DNA of 64,000 nt from Sphingomonas sp. BK235 (GTDB lineage Bacteria > Pseudomonadota > Alphaproteobacteria > Sphingomonadales > Sphingomonadaceae), in NCBI RefSeq assembly GCF_004345855.1, contig NZ_SLXN01000003.1, positions 434,001 through 498,000 of the forward strand, given 5' to 3'. The position numbers were made by a program, and so were the translations under genes. Below are positions 8,327 to 16,330 of this stretch, in pieces. Under the pieces are notes generated by a model. That model saw nothing but the letters and a program-made list of their open reading frames with translations, ran no database searches and was not told the origin of the DNA. Each line of letters opens with the position of its first letter. Positions within the stretch are counted from its first letter, which is position 1.

Positions 8327-9319
8327 ATGAACATGGTCACGGCAGTGGGCGCGGCGCGCCCCGCGCAGCACATCCCCGAATATTATGACGCGGCGGCCTT
8401 GCAGCTGGCGCGCACCGACTGGGGCCGGGCAAGCTATGCGACCGAGGTGGAATCGAGCACGCGACCGTCGCTGCTCGCCGCCGGCGGCATGGCGGCGACC
8501 GAGACGCCGCTGGCGGGGCGCGACGATGGCGACGCGCGCCGGCGCCTGCTGATCATGGAGGACGTGGCGGCCAAGCTCAACAAGCTCGCCGAGACGAGCC
8601 GGAGCGATCTCGCCGCGCGCTCGCTCGAGGCGCTGCGCCAGAAGCTCCGACTGCTCAAGATGCAGGCGCTGGGCGCGATCATGCGCAACGATCGGCGGGC
8701 GGCCCAGATCCTGGCGGAGGAGCTGGCCGACCTGGCGCGCGCGATCGTGGCGGCGGAGCGTGACTATGCGAATGCGGGCGGCCTGCCGGGCGCGCCGACC
8801 TCGCTGTCGCTCCCGACGCTCCGTGCGACGCCCCGTGGGGAGGTGGAGCCGCCGGTGATGGGCGAGGCCGCGGCCGACATCGCGGCTGCCAACCGCCGGC
8901 ACTCGCCCGAGGGCGGCGCGGGCGGCGAGATCAGCGCGGTGCTGACCGCCATCGCGGGGATGAAGGCCGCGACTGGCGAGCCGGTGCCGCCCACGACGCA
9001 ACCCGCCGCCGCGGTCGCGGCGACCGCCGCCCCGCTCCCCACGCGCGATGCCGCTGGCGACACGACGCGCGAGGCGGCGGTGACCGTTCGCCGCGGGTCG
9101 ACGCTGCTGCCGCTCTTCGACACCAGCGACGGCGTGGACGATCTGGCGGACGAGGCCGCCAGCCTGATCCGCGCGCTGCGTCGCGCCGCGACTCGTCCGG
9201 GCAAGGGGCGGTCGACCAGCGTCGGGGCACAGGTGGACGCCGCCGCGATCGCGGGGTCGCTCGGCATCGCGGGTTTGTTCGGCATGGCAGCGGCGACGCC
9301 CACCGCGACCTTGGCCTGA
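8327..9319 (+). CDS. Orphan protein with central coiled coil, function unknown
   Basis: 330 residues with no signal peptide. Residues about 70-155 are charged, heptad-like and probably coiled-coil, around LRQKLRLLKMQAL and AEELADLARAIVAAE. About 160-270 is Pro/Ala/Thr-rich and disordered. The last 60 residues contain an Ala/Gly-rich hydrophobic stretch (AAAIAGSLGIAGLFGMAAA) that could be a membrane or amphipathic segment. I do not recognise it. The ATG at 8327 has a weak gagg ribosome site; an upstream in-frame ATG at 8270 exists but has no better support. Codon composition matches neighbouring genes, so it looks real rather than a shadow. Confidence 0.6.
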   Translation: MNMVTAVGAARPAQHIPEYYDAAALQLARTDWGRASYATEVESSTRPSLLAAGGMAATETPLAGRDDGDARRRLLIMEDVAAKLNKLAETSRSDLAARSLEALRQKLRLLKMQALGAIMRNDRRAAQILAEELADLARAIVAAERDYANAGGLPGAPTSLSLPTLRATPRGEVEPPVMGEAAADIAAANRRHSPEGGAGGEISAVLTAIAGMKAATGEPVPPTTQPAAAVAATAAPLPTRDAAGDTTREAAVTVRRGSTLLPLFDTSDGVDDLADEAASLIRALRRAATRPGKGRSTSVGAQVDAAAIAGSLGIAGLFGMAAATPTATLA

Positions 9320-9395
9320 CAGCCGACGCCGCGGGCGCAGAGGCGCGGGGCAGGGCGTGTCGTCGAGCTAGGGTCTGATCCACTTCGGGTGAACC

Positions 9396-9472
9396 GCGCT
9401 CCTGCGGAAGCAGGAGCTCAGTGCCGCAATCATGACGATCGTGGCTCTGGGCTCCTGCGTCCGCAGGAGCAC
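9396..9472. repeat. Palindromic repeat, 77-bp class, copy 4
   Basis: GCGCTCCTGCGG...GCAGGAGC at the left and GGGCTCCTGCG-TC-CGCAGGAGCAC at the right; 77 bp end to end. Both stems are of the CTCCTGC type. It sits between the 3' ends of the orphan gene and the outer-membrane-factor gene, where it could act as a bidirectional 3' hairpin. Confidence 0.82.
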
Positions 9473-9542
9473 GTCGCTGGTTCAACTCAGGTGGATCACC
9501 GGCTACCCGTCGCCCAGCTTCCCCCGCGCGCGCGAGGTCGCT

Positions 9543-11063
9543 TCAACCCGCCAGTGCGTTTTTCTCCAAGCCGCCTCGGCCAGCCGTCGTGTCCGACGCC
9601 GGCGGCCCGCTCCAGCCGAGCCCCAGGCTCTTCTGCACCGCGATATAGCTGTCGGTGAGCTGCGCCTTGGCCTGCACCACCGCGATCGCGGCGGAGAGGC
9701 GCTGACGCTCGACGTCGAGCTGATCGATGACATTGCTCGTTCCCGCGGCGACGCGCTGGCCGTTGAGCGTCGCGGCGCGCGCGGCCGATCGTTCGGCGCG
9801 GAGCAGCTGCGCATATTGACGCCGTGTGTTGCCGAAGCGCGAGAGGCTGGTCTCGGCGTCCTGCAGCGCCTCCAGCACGCGCTGGCGATATTGGGCCGCG
9901 GCGAGATCGCGCTGTGCCTCGGACTGGTCGATCGCGGCGCGCGTCCGGCCGAAGTCGAGGAACGACCAGCTCAGCATCGGCGCCACCAGCGCGGTCAGCT
10001 TGTCGGGGTCGACCACGTCGCCGATGTTGGTGCCGCCGAGCCCAAAGATGCCGAGGAAGCTCAGCGACGGGAAGAGCTTGGCCTTGTTCACGCCGATCTG
10101 CGCGTTGCTCGCCGCCAGCGCGCGCTCGGCCGAGCGGATGTCGGGCCGGTGCGCGATCAGCGCCGCCGGGTCGCCGATCGGCACCTCGGCCGGAGGCAGC
10201 GGCAGCGGCGCCGCGCTTGCCAATGTGCTGTCGAGCGCGCCGGGGGTGCGCCCGGTCAGCACCGCGAGCTGGTCGAGATATTCGGCGACCTGTGCGCCAA
10301 GCGGGATGCGCTGCGCGTCGGTGCTCTCGAGCTGGTTCTGCAACCGTTCGACCTGGAGCTGCGACGCCGCGCCGGCGGCGTAGCGCTGCCGGGTGAGATC
10401 GAGCTGGCGCTGCTGCAACCGGCTCGACTCGGCGTTGAGCCGCATACGTTCCTGCACGTCGCGCAGGCCGACATAGGCCTGCGCCACCTGCGCCGAGAGG
10501 CTCACCTGCGCGTCGGCGAGGTCGGCGAACCGTTCCTCCACCGTCGCGCGCGCGCCCTCCACCCCGCGGCGGCGCGCGCCGAAGAGATCGGGCTCCCAGG
10601 AGGCGGTGCCACCGAGATTGTAGAAGTCGATCGCGCTGCTGTCCGAGCCGCCCGACCCGGCATCGCCCCCCGCGTCGCCACTCTCGCCGCCACCCAGCGC
10701 GGTGCCGGGCAGCCGCGCGTGGAGATAGGTCGCGCTCGGGCTGATGCTCGGCAACCGGTCGGCGCGCTGGGTGCGCAGCCGCGCGCCGGCCTCGCGGATG
10801 CGCGCCTGCGCCGCGTCGATCGTCGGGCTGTGCGCGAGCGCGTCGTCGACCAAGGCGGTCAGCGTGGCGTCGCCGAGCCCCTCCCACCAGCGCGCCACGC
10901 CCGGCCCGGGACGGAGCGCCGGGTCGGCGGCGCGGACGAAGCTGCCGCGCTGCACCGCGTCCGCCGCGGTCGCGGGCGGGCCGTGATAGTCGGGGCCGAC
11001 GGTACAGGCGCCGAGCAGCGCCAGCGGCAGCAGCGCGAGAGCGGGGAGGGGAGCGTGTCGCAT
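9543..11063 (-). CDS. Outer-membrane factor of the EmrAB-type efflux operon (NodT/OprM family)
   Basis: 506 residues, a TolC-like channel lipoprotein. The signal ends in lipobox LLGAC (C20), followed by TVGPDYHGPP, the usual NodT/OprM start. Two outer-membrane-efflux repeats follow, with the long Ala/Gln-rich periplasmic helices expected of TolC-type barrels. The ATG overlaps the stop of the MFS gene (TGATG), giving translational coupling. As the third gene of the EmrA-EmrB-OMF operon it should complete a tripartite pump across both membranes. Confidence 0.93.
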   Translation of the reverse strand: MRHAPLPALALLPLALLGACTVGPDYHGPPATAADAVQRGSFVRAADPALRPGPGVARWWEGLGDATLTALVDDALAHSPTIDAAQARIREAGARLRTQRADRLPSISPSATYLHARLPGTALGGGESGDAGGDAGSGGSDSSAIDFYNLGGTASWEPDLFGARRRGVEGARATVEERFADLADAQVSLSAQVAQAYVGLRDVQERMRLNAESSRLQQRQLDLTRQRYAAGAASQLQVERLQNQLESTDAQRIPLGAQVAEYLDQLAVLTGRTPGALDSTLASAAPLPLPPAEVPIGDPAALIAHRPDIRSAERALAASNAQIGVNKAKLFPSLSFLGIFGLGGTNIGDVVDPDKLTALVAPMLSWSFLDFGRTRAAIDQSEAQRDLAAAQYRQRVLEALQDAETSLSRFGNTRRQYAQLLRAERSAARAATLNGQRVAAGTSNVIDQLDVERQRLSAAIAVVQAKAQLTDSYIAVQKSLGLGWSGPPASDTTAGRGGLEKNALAG

Positions 11064-12643
11064 CAATGTGTCGCCGCCGGAGGGGCGCCCTTGGGTAGCG
11101 GGCGGAGGAACAGCACCAGCGGCAGCACCGCCAGCGTCCCCACGCCCATGATCCAGAAGATGTCGTTGTAGGTCATCACCAGCGCCTGGCCCTGGATCTG
11201 CTGGCCGAGCGCGCGCAATGCGGTCGATCGGCCGCCCAGCGACTGCGCGGTGCCGTTGATATAATCCTGCACCATCACCGAGTTGGCGTTGAGCGTCTCC
11301 TCGATGCGGCGGCTGTGGAACCAGCTGCGCTGGTCCTGGATCACCGAGATGCCCGCCAGCGCGAAGCTGCCGCCGAGGTTGCGCGCCGAGTTGAACAGCC
11401 CGGAGGCGTCGCCCGCCTCCACCGGCGGCACCGAGCGCACCGCCGCCTGGCTGAGGAACAGCATGGCAAGGATCTGGCCGACGCCGCGCAGCAGCTGCGA
11501 CTCGACGAAGTCGGCGCCGACCGCGTCGATCGTCAGCGTCGAGTCGAGCAGCGCCGACGTCCCCATGATCAGCAGCCCGGCGCCCACCGCGATGCGCACG
11601 TCGACGTGGCGCAGCAGGATCGGCACGATCGCCATCATGAAGAAGCTGGGGATGCCCGACAGCAGCACCACCTTGCCCGATTGCAGCGCGTTATAGTCCG
11701 CGATCGCGGCGAGGAACTGCGGGATGGCGTAGGAGGTGCCGTACAGCACCACCCCCACCACCATGCCCATCAGCGCGACCGAGCCGAACTGGCGATCGAG
11801 CAGCAATCGCAGCTTGATGATCGGCCGCCGCGCCAGGAACTGCCCCGCCATCAGCAGCGCGAAACCGAGTACCGAGATGGCGGCCATGTAGCGGATCAGC
11901 TCGGACGAGAACCATTGCTCGCGCTGACCTTCCTCGAGGAAGACGGTGAGCCCGCCGAGCCCGAGCGCCAGGCCGAGGATGCCGAGCCAATCGGCCTCGC
12001 CGATCAGGTGAAGCTGCGCCTTCTCGTGCTTCAGTCCCACGAGCAGCAGCACCACCAGGATCGCGCAGATCGGCAGGTTGATGAAGAAGGCATAATGCCA
12101 GCTGATGTTCTCGGTGAGCCAGCCGCCCACCAGCGGCCCGAGCACCGGGCCGAGGATCGCGGTCATGCCGAAGGCGGAGATGCCGATCGGCTGCTGCTCG
12201 CGCGGCAGGCGCTGCGCGATAATGGTCTGCGCGGTGGGGATCATCGCGCCGCCGGTGAAGCCCTGGCCGATGCGGCCGACGATCATCTGCGGCAGCGTGT
12301 CGGCGGTGCCGCACAGCACCGAGAAGATCGTGAACAGCGTCGCCGCGATCAGCAGGAAGGTGCGCAAGCCCAGCAGCCGCGTGAGCCAGGCCGACATCGG
12401 GATGATGACGATCTCGGCGACCAGATAGGCGGTTGCCACCCAGGCGCCCTCGGTGCCGCTCGCGCCGATCTCGCCCTGGATCGTCGGCAGCGCCGAGTTG
12501 ACGATCGAGATGTCGAGCGTCGCCATGAAGGCGCCGAGCGTGCCCGCCGCGACCGCCAGCCACGCCGCGAGATCGGCGCGCTGCGGTGCGGCCTGCGCCG
12601 GCGTCGGGGAAGCGTCGCGCCGCGGCGCGGCCGCGCTCGCCAC
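11063..12643 (-). CDS. emrB: DHA2-family multidrug MFS transporter (EmrB/QacA type)
   Basis: 526 residues with about 14 predicted membrane segments, as in the DHA2 (14-TM) drug:proton antiporters. Visible signatures: the first helix with GAFMATLDISIVNSALPTI, the antiporter motif GPVLGPLVGGWL near residue 165, and WHYAFFINLP just after it. It should drive export of hydrophobic toxicants using the proton gradient, in complex with the EmrA-like adaptor upstream. It starts with GTG one base after the adaptor's stop and overlaps the outer-membrane-factor gene downstream. The drug range cannot be read from the sequence. Confidence 0.94.
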   Translation of the reverse strand: MASAAAPRRDASPTPAQAAPQRADLAAWLAVAAGTLGAFMATLDISIVNSALPTIQGEIGASGTEGAWVATAYLVAEIVIIPMSAWLTRLLGLRTFLLIAATLFTIFSVLCGTADTLPQMIVGRIGQGFTGGAMIPTAQTIIAQRLPREQQPIGISAFGMTAILGPVLGPLVGGWLTENISWHYAFFINLPICAILVVLLLVGLKHEKAQLHLIGEADWLGILGLALGLGGLTVFLEEGQREQWFSSELIRYMAAISVLGFALLMAGQFLARRPIIKLRLLLDRQFGSVALMGMVVGVVLYGTSYAIPQFLAAIADYNALQSGKVVLLSGIPSFFMMAIVPILLRHVDVRIAVGAGLLIMGTSALLDSTLTIDAVGADFVESQLLRGVGQILAMLFLSQAAVRSVPPVEAGDASGLFNSARNLGGSFALAGISVIQDQRSWFHSRRIEETLNANSVMVQDYINGTAQSLGGRSTALRALGQQIQGQALVMTYNDIFWIMGVGTLAVLPLVLFLRPLPKGAPPAATH

Positions 12644-12644
12644 C

Positions 12645-13820
12645 TCAGCGCTCCCGCTGGTTGAGCTGCTGCTGGCGATCGCGCAGCCGGTCGATCTCGT
12701 CCTTGGCCGAGATCGTGTCGACCGTCGCGGTCACCGACAGGCCGGGGACGAGCAGGCGCCGCACCTCGGGGGTGGCCTCCAGCTCGATCCGCACCGGCAC
12801 GCGCTGCGTGATCTTGGTGAAATTGCCCGTCGCATTCTGCGGCGGCAGCAGCGAGAATTGCGCGCCCGTGCCCGGCGAGAAGCTGGCGACGCGGCCCTTG
12901 AGCGTGATGCCGTCGAGCGCGTCGACCTTGATCTCGACCGGCTGGCCCGGCCGCATCAGCGCGAGCTGCGTCTCCTTGAAATTGGCGGTGACGTAGAGCC
13001 GATCGAGCGGCACCAGCGACATGAGGCGCGTGCCGGTCTGCGCATATTGACCCACTTCCACCGTCTTGTCGCCGACGCGGCCGTTGATCGCGGCGCGGAT
13101 CAGCGTGGCCCCGACGTTGACATTGGCCGAGGCGAGCTGCGCGCGCGCCGCCTGCGCCTGTGCCAGGCCCTGGCGGATCTGGGTCTCGTAGGACGCGACG
13201 CGGCGGCGCTGCATCTCCACCGCGGCCGCCTGGGCGCGCGCCTGGTCGGCGGACTGGCGCGCGGCGAGCTCGAGCGAGGCGAGCTGCTCGCGACTCTCCG
13301 CACCCGACGCGGCGAGCGGGCGGTAGCGCGCCACCTCGGCGGCGTCGTGCGCGGCGCGCGCCTGCGCCGCGGTGAGCTGCGCGCGCGCCTGATCGATCGC
13401 GGCATATTGCTCGCGGACCTGCGCGCGCGCGCTATCGGCCTGCGCGTTGGCGACCGCGATCTGCGCGTCCGCCTGCGCGGCCTGGGCGCGCGAGTCGCGC
13501 GGGTCGATGCGGACGAGCGGCTGGCCGACGCGGACGTCCTGATTGTCCTGCACGAACACCTCGGCGACATAGCCGGCGACGCGCGGCGCGACGACGACCA
13601 TGTCGGCGCGCACCTGGGCGTCGTTGGTGTCCTGCAGATATTTCCCGTGGCTCTCGTAGCGCAGGTACCAGATCGCGATCCCCGCCAGCGCGCCGAGCGC
13701 GAGCGCGATCAGGATGATCTTGGCGCGCCCGCTCAGCTTGCGCTTGGCGGGGGCGGTCTCGTCGGTGCTTCGGGCTTCCTCTCCAGGCGTGTCGTTCGCG
13801 TGCGCAGCCTGTTCAGCCAT
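12645..13820 (-). CDS. emrA: EmrA/HlyD-family membrane-fusion adaptor
   Basis: 391 residues. One membrane anchor at about 33-53 follows a short cytosolic N-terminus, then YLQDTNDAQVRADMV, the typical EmrA entry to the barrel/lipoyl domain. A long alpha-helical hairpin (about 110-230, rich in AQA repeats) should reach toward the outer-membrane factor, and a C-terminal beta-barrel region includes LYVTANFKETQL. The frame is open to 13991, but the ATG at 13820 directly precedes the conserved region; upstream codons would translate the promoter/operator. It is the first gene of the operon. Confidence 0.93.
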   Translation of the reverse strand: MAEQAAHANDTPGEEARSTDETAPAKRKLSGRAKIILIALALGALAGIAIWYLRYESHGKYLQDTNDAQVRADMVVVAPRVAGYVAEVFVQDNQDVRVGQPLVRIDPRDSRAQAAQADAQIAVANAQADSARAQVREQYAAIDQARAQLTAAQARAAHDAAEVARYRPLAASGAESREQLASLELAARQSADQARAQAAAVEMQRRRVASYETQIRQGLAQAQAARAQLASANVNVGATLIRAAINGRVGDKTVEVGQYAQTGTRLMSLVPLDRLYVTANFKETQLALMRPGQPVEIKVDALDGITLKGRVASFSPGTGAQFSLLPPQNATGNFTKITQRVPVRIELEATPEVRRLLVPGLSVTATVDTISAKDEIDRLRDRQQQLNQRER

Positions 13821-13885
13821 GTCATGTCGTCCAGCAGCAGCCGGCCGCCCGCGGGTGGATCCCGGGGACGGCCGACGAGTCGTTG

Positions 13886-13908
13886 TAACCGGACAATATG
13901 TCCGGTTA
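13886..13908. promoter_or_regulatory. Perfect 23-bp palindrome, probable repressor operator
   Basis: Two perfect 10-bp arms, TAACCGGACA and TGTCCGGTTA, separated by 3 bp (ATA). The size, symmetry and position over the -10 box are typical of a TetR- or MarR-family operator. No regulator gene is adjacent; the TetR gene at 6762 is a candidate. Confidence 0.7.
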
Positions 13909-13921
13909 GTGGATTTGACAA
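13893..13921 (-). promoter_or_regulatory. Likely promoter of the emrA-emrB-OMF operon
   Basis: On the minus strand: -35 TTGTCA (13921-13916), 17-bp spacer, -10 TATTGT (13898-13893), about 70 bp before the emrA ATG. The -10 box lies inside the 23-bp palindrome at 13886-13908, so a bound repressor would block RNA polymerase. Confidence 0.6.
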
Positions 13922-14015
13922 GGGGCGGCGCGGTGGCAGCGCTCATTATGGGTAGGGAAGACAGTATCGATCGCGGGCGCCGAGGACGCACGGCGAGCGT
14001 TAGGTCTGTGGCACG

Positions 14016-14037
14016 GGCTCCTGCTTCCGCAGGAGCA
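14016..14037. repeat. Half palindromic repeat of the 77-bp class
   Basis: A single stem, GGCTCCTGCTTCCGCAGGAGC, followed by AC, matching the right half of the 77-bp repeats. The left half is missing. It lies between the efflux promoter and the 3' end of the GH43 gene. Confidence 0.65.
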
Positions 14038-14061
14038 CGGTTCCATCGGGTGGGGCAGATC

Positions 14062-15006
14062 CTAGGGCGTCATGACGATCGGCGCGATCGCGCCGTCGGG
14101 CAGGTAGCGGATCGTCTCGATCGCCACCTGGCGCTGGCCGCGATAGGGACCGTCGCCGCTGACCGACTGCCAGCGATGATAGGCGATCTTCCACGCGCCA
14201 TCCGCGGGATCGCGGAAGAAACTGTGATGTCCCGGCCCCTTGTAGCGCGCGTCGCTGGCGAGCAGCCGCCCGCGATAGGTCCATGGCCCCGACATCCCGG
14301 GCGCGGTGGCGTAATGGACCGAATAGTCGCCGCGATTCCACCGGCCGTGGCTGTAGGACAGGTAATAGACGCCGTCGCGCACGTGGACATAGGCGCCCTC
14401 GGTGAAATGCGGCGGCTGCGCGATCGGCAGCTCGCGCGCGATCGTCACCCGGTCGGCGCCGAGCTGGAACATCCGCAGCCGCGCGCCCGCGCTGCCGCCC
14501 GCGAGCAGGTAGACGCGGCCGTCGCGCGGATCGGCGAAGATCGCGGGATCGATCGCCTCGAAGCCGTCGCCGCCGGTCAGCAGCGGGCGGCCCGAGTCGG
14601 TGAACGGTCCGTCCGGGCGCATCGCGGTGGCGACGCCGATCCGGCTCGGGGTCGGGTTCTGCGGCCCGATCGAATAATAGAGATAATAGCGCCCGTCCGC
14701 CGCCAGCATGTCCGGCGCCCACAGAAAATGCCGCGGCGCGCCGTCGGCGACCCAGGCGATGTCGCGCAGCGCGATGAGCGGCGGCCCCGCACGCCACTGC
14801 CCGTCGGTGCGCTTCCAGCCGCGCAGGCTGTCGCCGTCGCCGGTGGGCAGCAGCCGCACCGTGCCGCGGTCGACGAGCACCCCCGGATCGGCCCCCGCGA
14901 ACAGCGGGTTGGTCGCGGGGGCGGGGTCGGCCGCGATGGCGCCGCCCAGCGGCAGCGTGCCGGCGAGCAGCAGCGCGCCGAGCCGCGGCAGGGCCGGGCG
15001 CCTCAC
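14062..15006 (-). CDS. Glycoside hydrolase family 43 protein, secreted
   Basis: 314 residues with a signal peptide (about 1-26, ending GGAIAAD). Five-bladed beta-propeller family GH43, enzymes that remove arabinofuranosyl or xylosyl units. The three family acids are visible: base D40 in AGADPG, pKa-modulating D153 in AIDPAIF, and acid E203 in FTEGAY. WAPDM near 97 is also typical. The GTG start overlaps the stop of the GH5 gene (GTGA); the frame runs further upstream only inside that gene. It is probably an arabinanase- or arabinofuranosidase-like enzyme working with GH5 on the same polysaccharide in the periplasm. Confidence 0.85.
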   Translation of the reverse strand: MRRPALPRLGALLLAGTLPLGGAIAADPAPATNPLFAGADPGVLVDRGTVRLLPTGDGDSLRGWKRTDGQWRAGPPLIALRDIAWVADGAPRHFLWAPDMLAADGRYYLYYSIGPQNPTPSRIGVATAMRPDGPFTDSGRPLLTGGDGFEAIDPAIFADPRDGRVYLLAGGSAGARLRMFQLGADRVTIARELPIAQPPHFTEGAYVHVRDGVYYLSYSHGRWNRGDYSVHYATAPGMSGPWTYRGRLLASDARYKGPGHHSFFRDPADGAWKIAYHRWQSVSGDGPYRGQRQVAIETIRYLPDGAIAPIVMTP

Positions 15007-16148
15007 GGCCGCGGCGCGCCGTTCGCCTCGCGCGTCAGCCGCTTGATCAGATCCACTTCGGCGGCGCGATAGGGCGTGCCGTCGCCGCGCAGCACCTCGT
15101 GGAACCACACGGTCGGCTCCTCATAGGTATAGGGTTTCTTCCAACTGTCCCACGGCATGCGCGTCTGGGTCTTGCCGTCGACGAAGCCCCAGTTGAACAT
15201 CGCGACCTTGAGCTTCTTGCCGAGCGGCAGCGAGCCGTCGAAGGTCGAACCGTTGCCGCGCGCCATATATTCGCTGCACAGCACGGGGCGGCCGTAGCTC
15301 GCCATCTGGCGCGCGCGCTTCTCCCATTGCTCGGGCCAGTTATAATCGTGGAAGCTCATCACGTCGGACTGGGCGACCTGGATCTTCTCCACCGCGTCGA
15401 GCGTGTCCTGCCGGTCCCAGCTCTCGCCGATCCACAGCCCGCTGGTGAGCGGCTGGCTCGGGTCGACGCTGCGCGCCCAGTCGAACACCTGGCCGAGCAG
15501 CCCCGCGACCAGCTCGGTCTTGCGCGGGGTCGGCTTGTAATTGCCGCCGCCCGAATTGTTGGGCTCGTTCCACACGTCCCAGGCGACGACGCGCTTGTCC
15601 TGCGCGAAGCTGCCGACGACGTCCTTCACATAGGCCTCGAACTTGCCATATTGGCTGGCATCCGCGAGCCGGGCCGCGCCCGGCGCCTGCATCCAGCCCG
15701 AATTGTGGACGCCAGGGATCGGCGGGCGCTGTGGGCCATCCACGGGATCGGGGTCCCAGCAGCTGTCGAACAGCACGAACATGATGCGGATATGATGCCG
15801 ATCGGCGATGTCGAGCAGCTGCGTCATCCGCTGCTTCAGCCCGGCGGCGTCCTTCTCCCACAGCATGTTGTGGAGATAGACGCGCATCACGTTCATCCCC
15901 ATCGCCTGCGCCCAGCCCAGCTCCTGGTCGATCTGCTGCGGGTTGAACGTGTCCGCCTGCCACATCTCGAACTGGTTGATCGCCGACCGATTGGTGTAAT
16001 TGGCGCCGACCATCCACGGCTGCTTGTCGTACCAGCGGTTCGCCTCGGCCTTGCTCCACATCGCGCGCGCGTCCGCGGGCAGCGCGCCGGCGAGCGCGAT
16101 CGTGGTGCCCAGCGCGGCGACGCCGGCGAGCAGCGGGTGGCGGGTCAT
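15003..16148 (-). CDS. Glycoside hydrolase family 5-like (cellulase/mannanase clan A) protein, secreted
   Basis: 381 residues with a signal peptide (about 1-29, ending ADARA). A (beta/alpha)8 clan-A hydrolase: acid/base E195 in AWDVWNEPNN and nucleophile E293 in PVLCSEY, with HDYN near 267 between them. Such enzymes cut beta-linked backbones (glucan, mannan or xylan); the exact substrate is not readable. The ATG at 16148 has a strong ggaggag ribosome site. It is followed by GH43 with a 4-nt overlap and is divergent from the TonB-dependent receptor, suggesting one glycan-use locus. Confidence 0.82.
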   Translation of the reverse strand: MTRHPLLAGVAALGTTIALAGALPADARAMWSKAEANRWYDKQPWMVGANYTNRSAINQFEMWQADTFNPQQIDQELGWAQAMGMNVMRVYLHNMLWEKDAAGLKQRMTQLLDIADRHHIRIMFVLFDSCWDPDPVDGPQRPPIPGVHNSGWMQAPGAARLADASQYGKFEAYVKDVVGSFAQDKRVVAWDVWNEPNNSGGGNYKPTPRKTELVAGLLGQVFDWARSVDPSQPLTSGLWIGESWDRQDTLDAVEKIQVAQSDVMSFHDYNWPEQWEKRARQMASYGRPVLCSEYMARGNGSTFDGSLPLGKKLKVAMFNWGFVDGKTQTRMPWDSWKKPYTYEEPTVWFHEVLRGDGTPYRAAEVDLIKRLTREANGAPRP

Positions 16149-16240
16149 CTCATCTCCTCCGTCTCTTCTCTGTTCTCGGTCGCCTTCGTGCGGCATGCCG
16201 GCGCGACCGGCCGTAGCTCCGGGCCCGGCCGGTGAAAAGG

Positions 16241-16270
16241 CGTATAATAATATCAAAGGGTTGCCCGCAA
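16241..16270 (-). promoter_or_regulatory. Possible promoter for the GH5-GH43 operon in the divergent region
   Basis: The only A+T-rich stretch of the 182-bp divergent region is at about 16241-16258. On the minus strand TTGCGG (16270-16265), 17 bp, TTATAC (16247-16242) is a fair -35/-10 pair. An inverted repeat ACCGGCC-N14-GGCCGGT (16206-16233) lies just downstream of it and could be an operator. Confidence 0.35.
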
Positions 16271-16330
16271 GTCCGCGCGGGCATAAGGACGGCGCCCGCG
16301 CCGGAGTAAGGGCGCGACAGGGAGAGAGAG

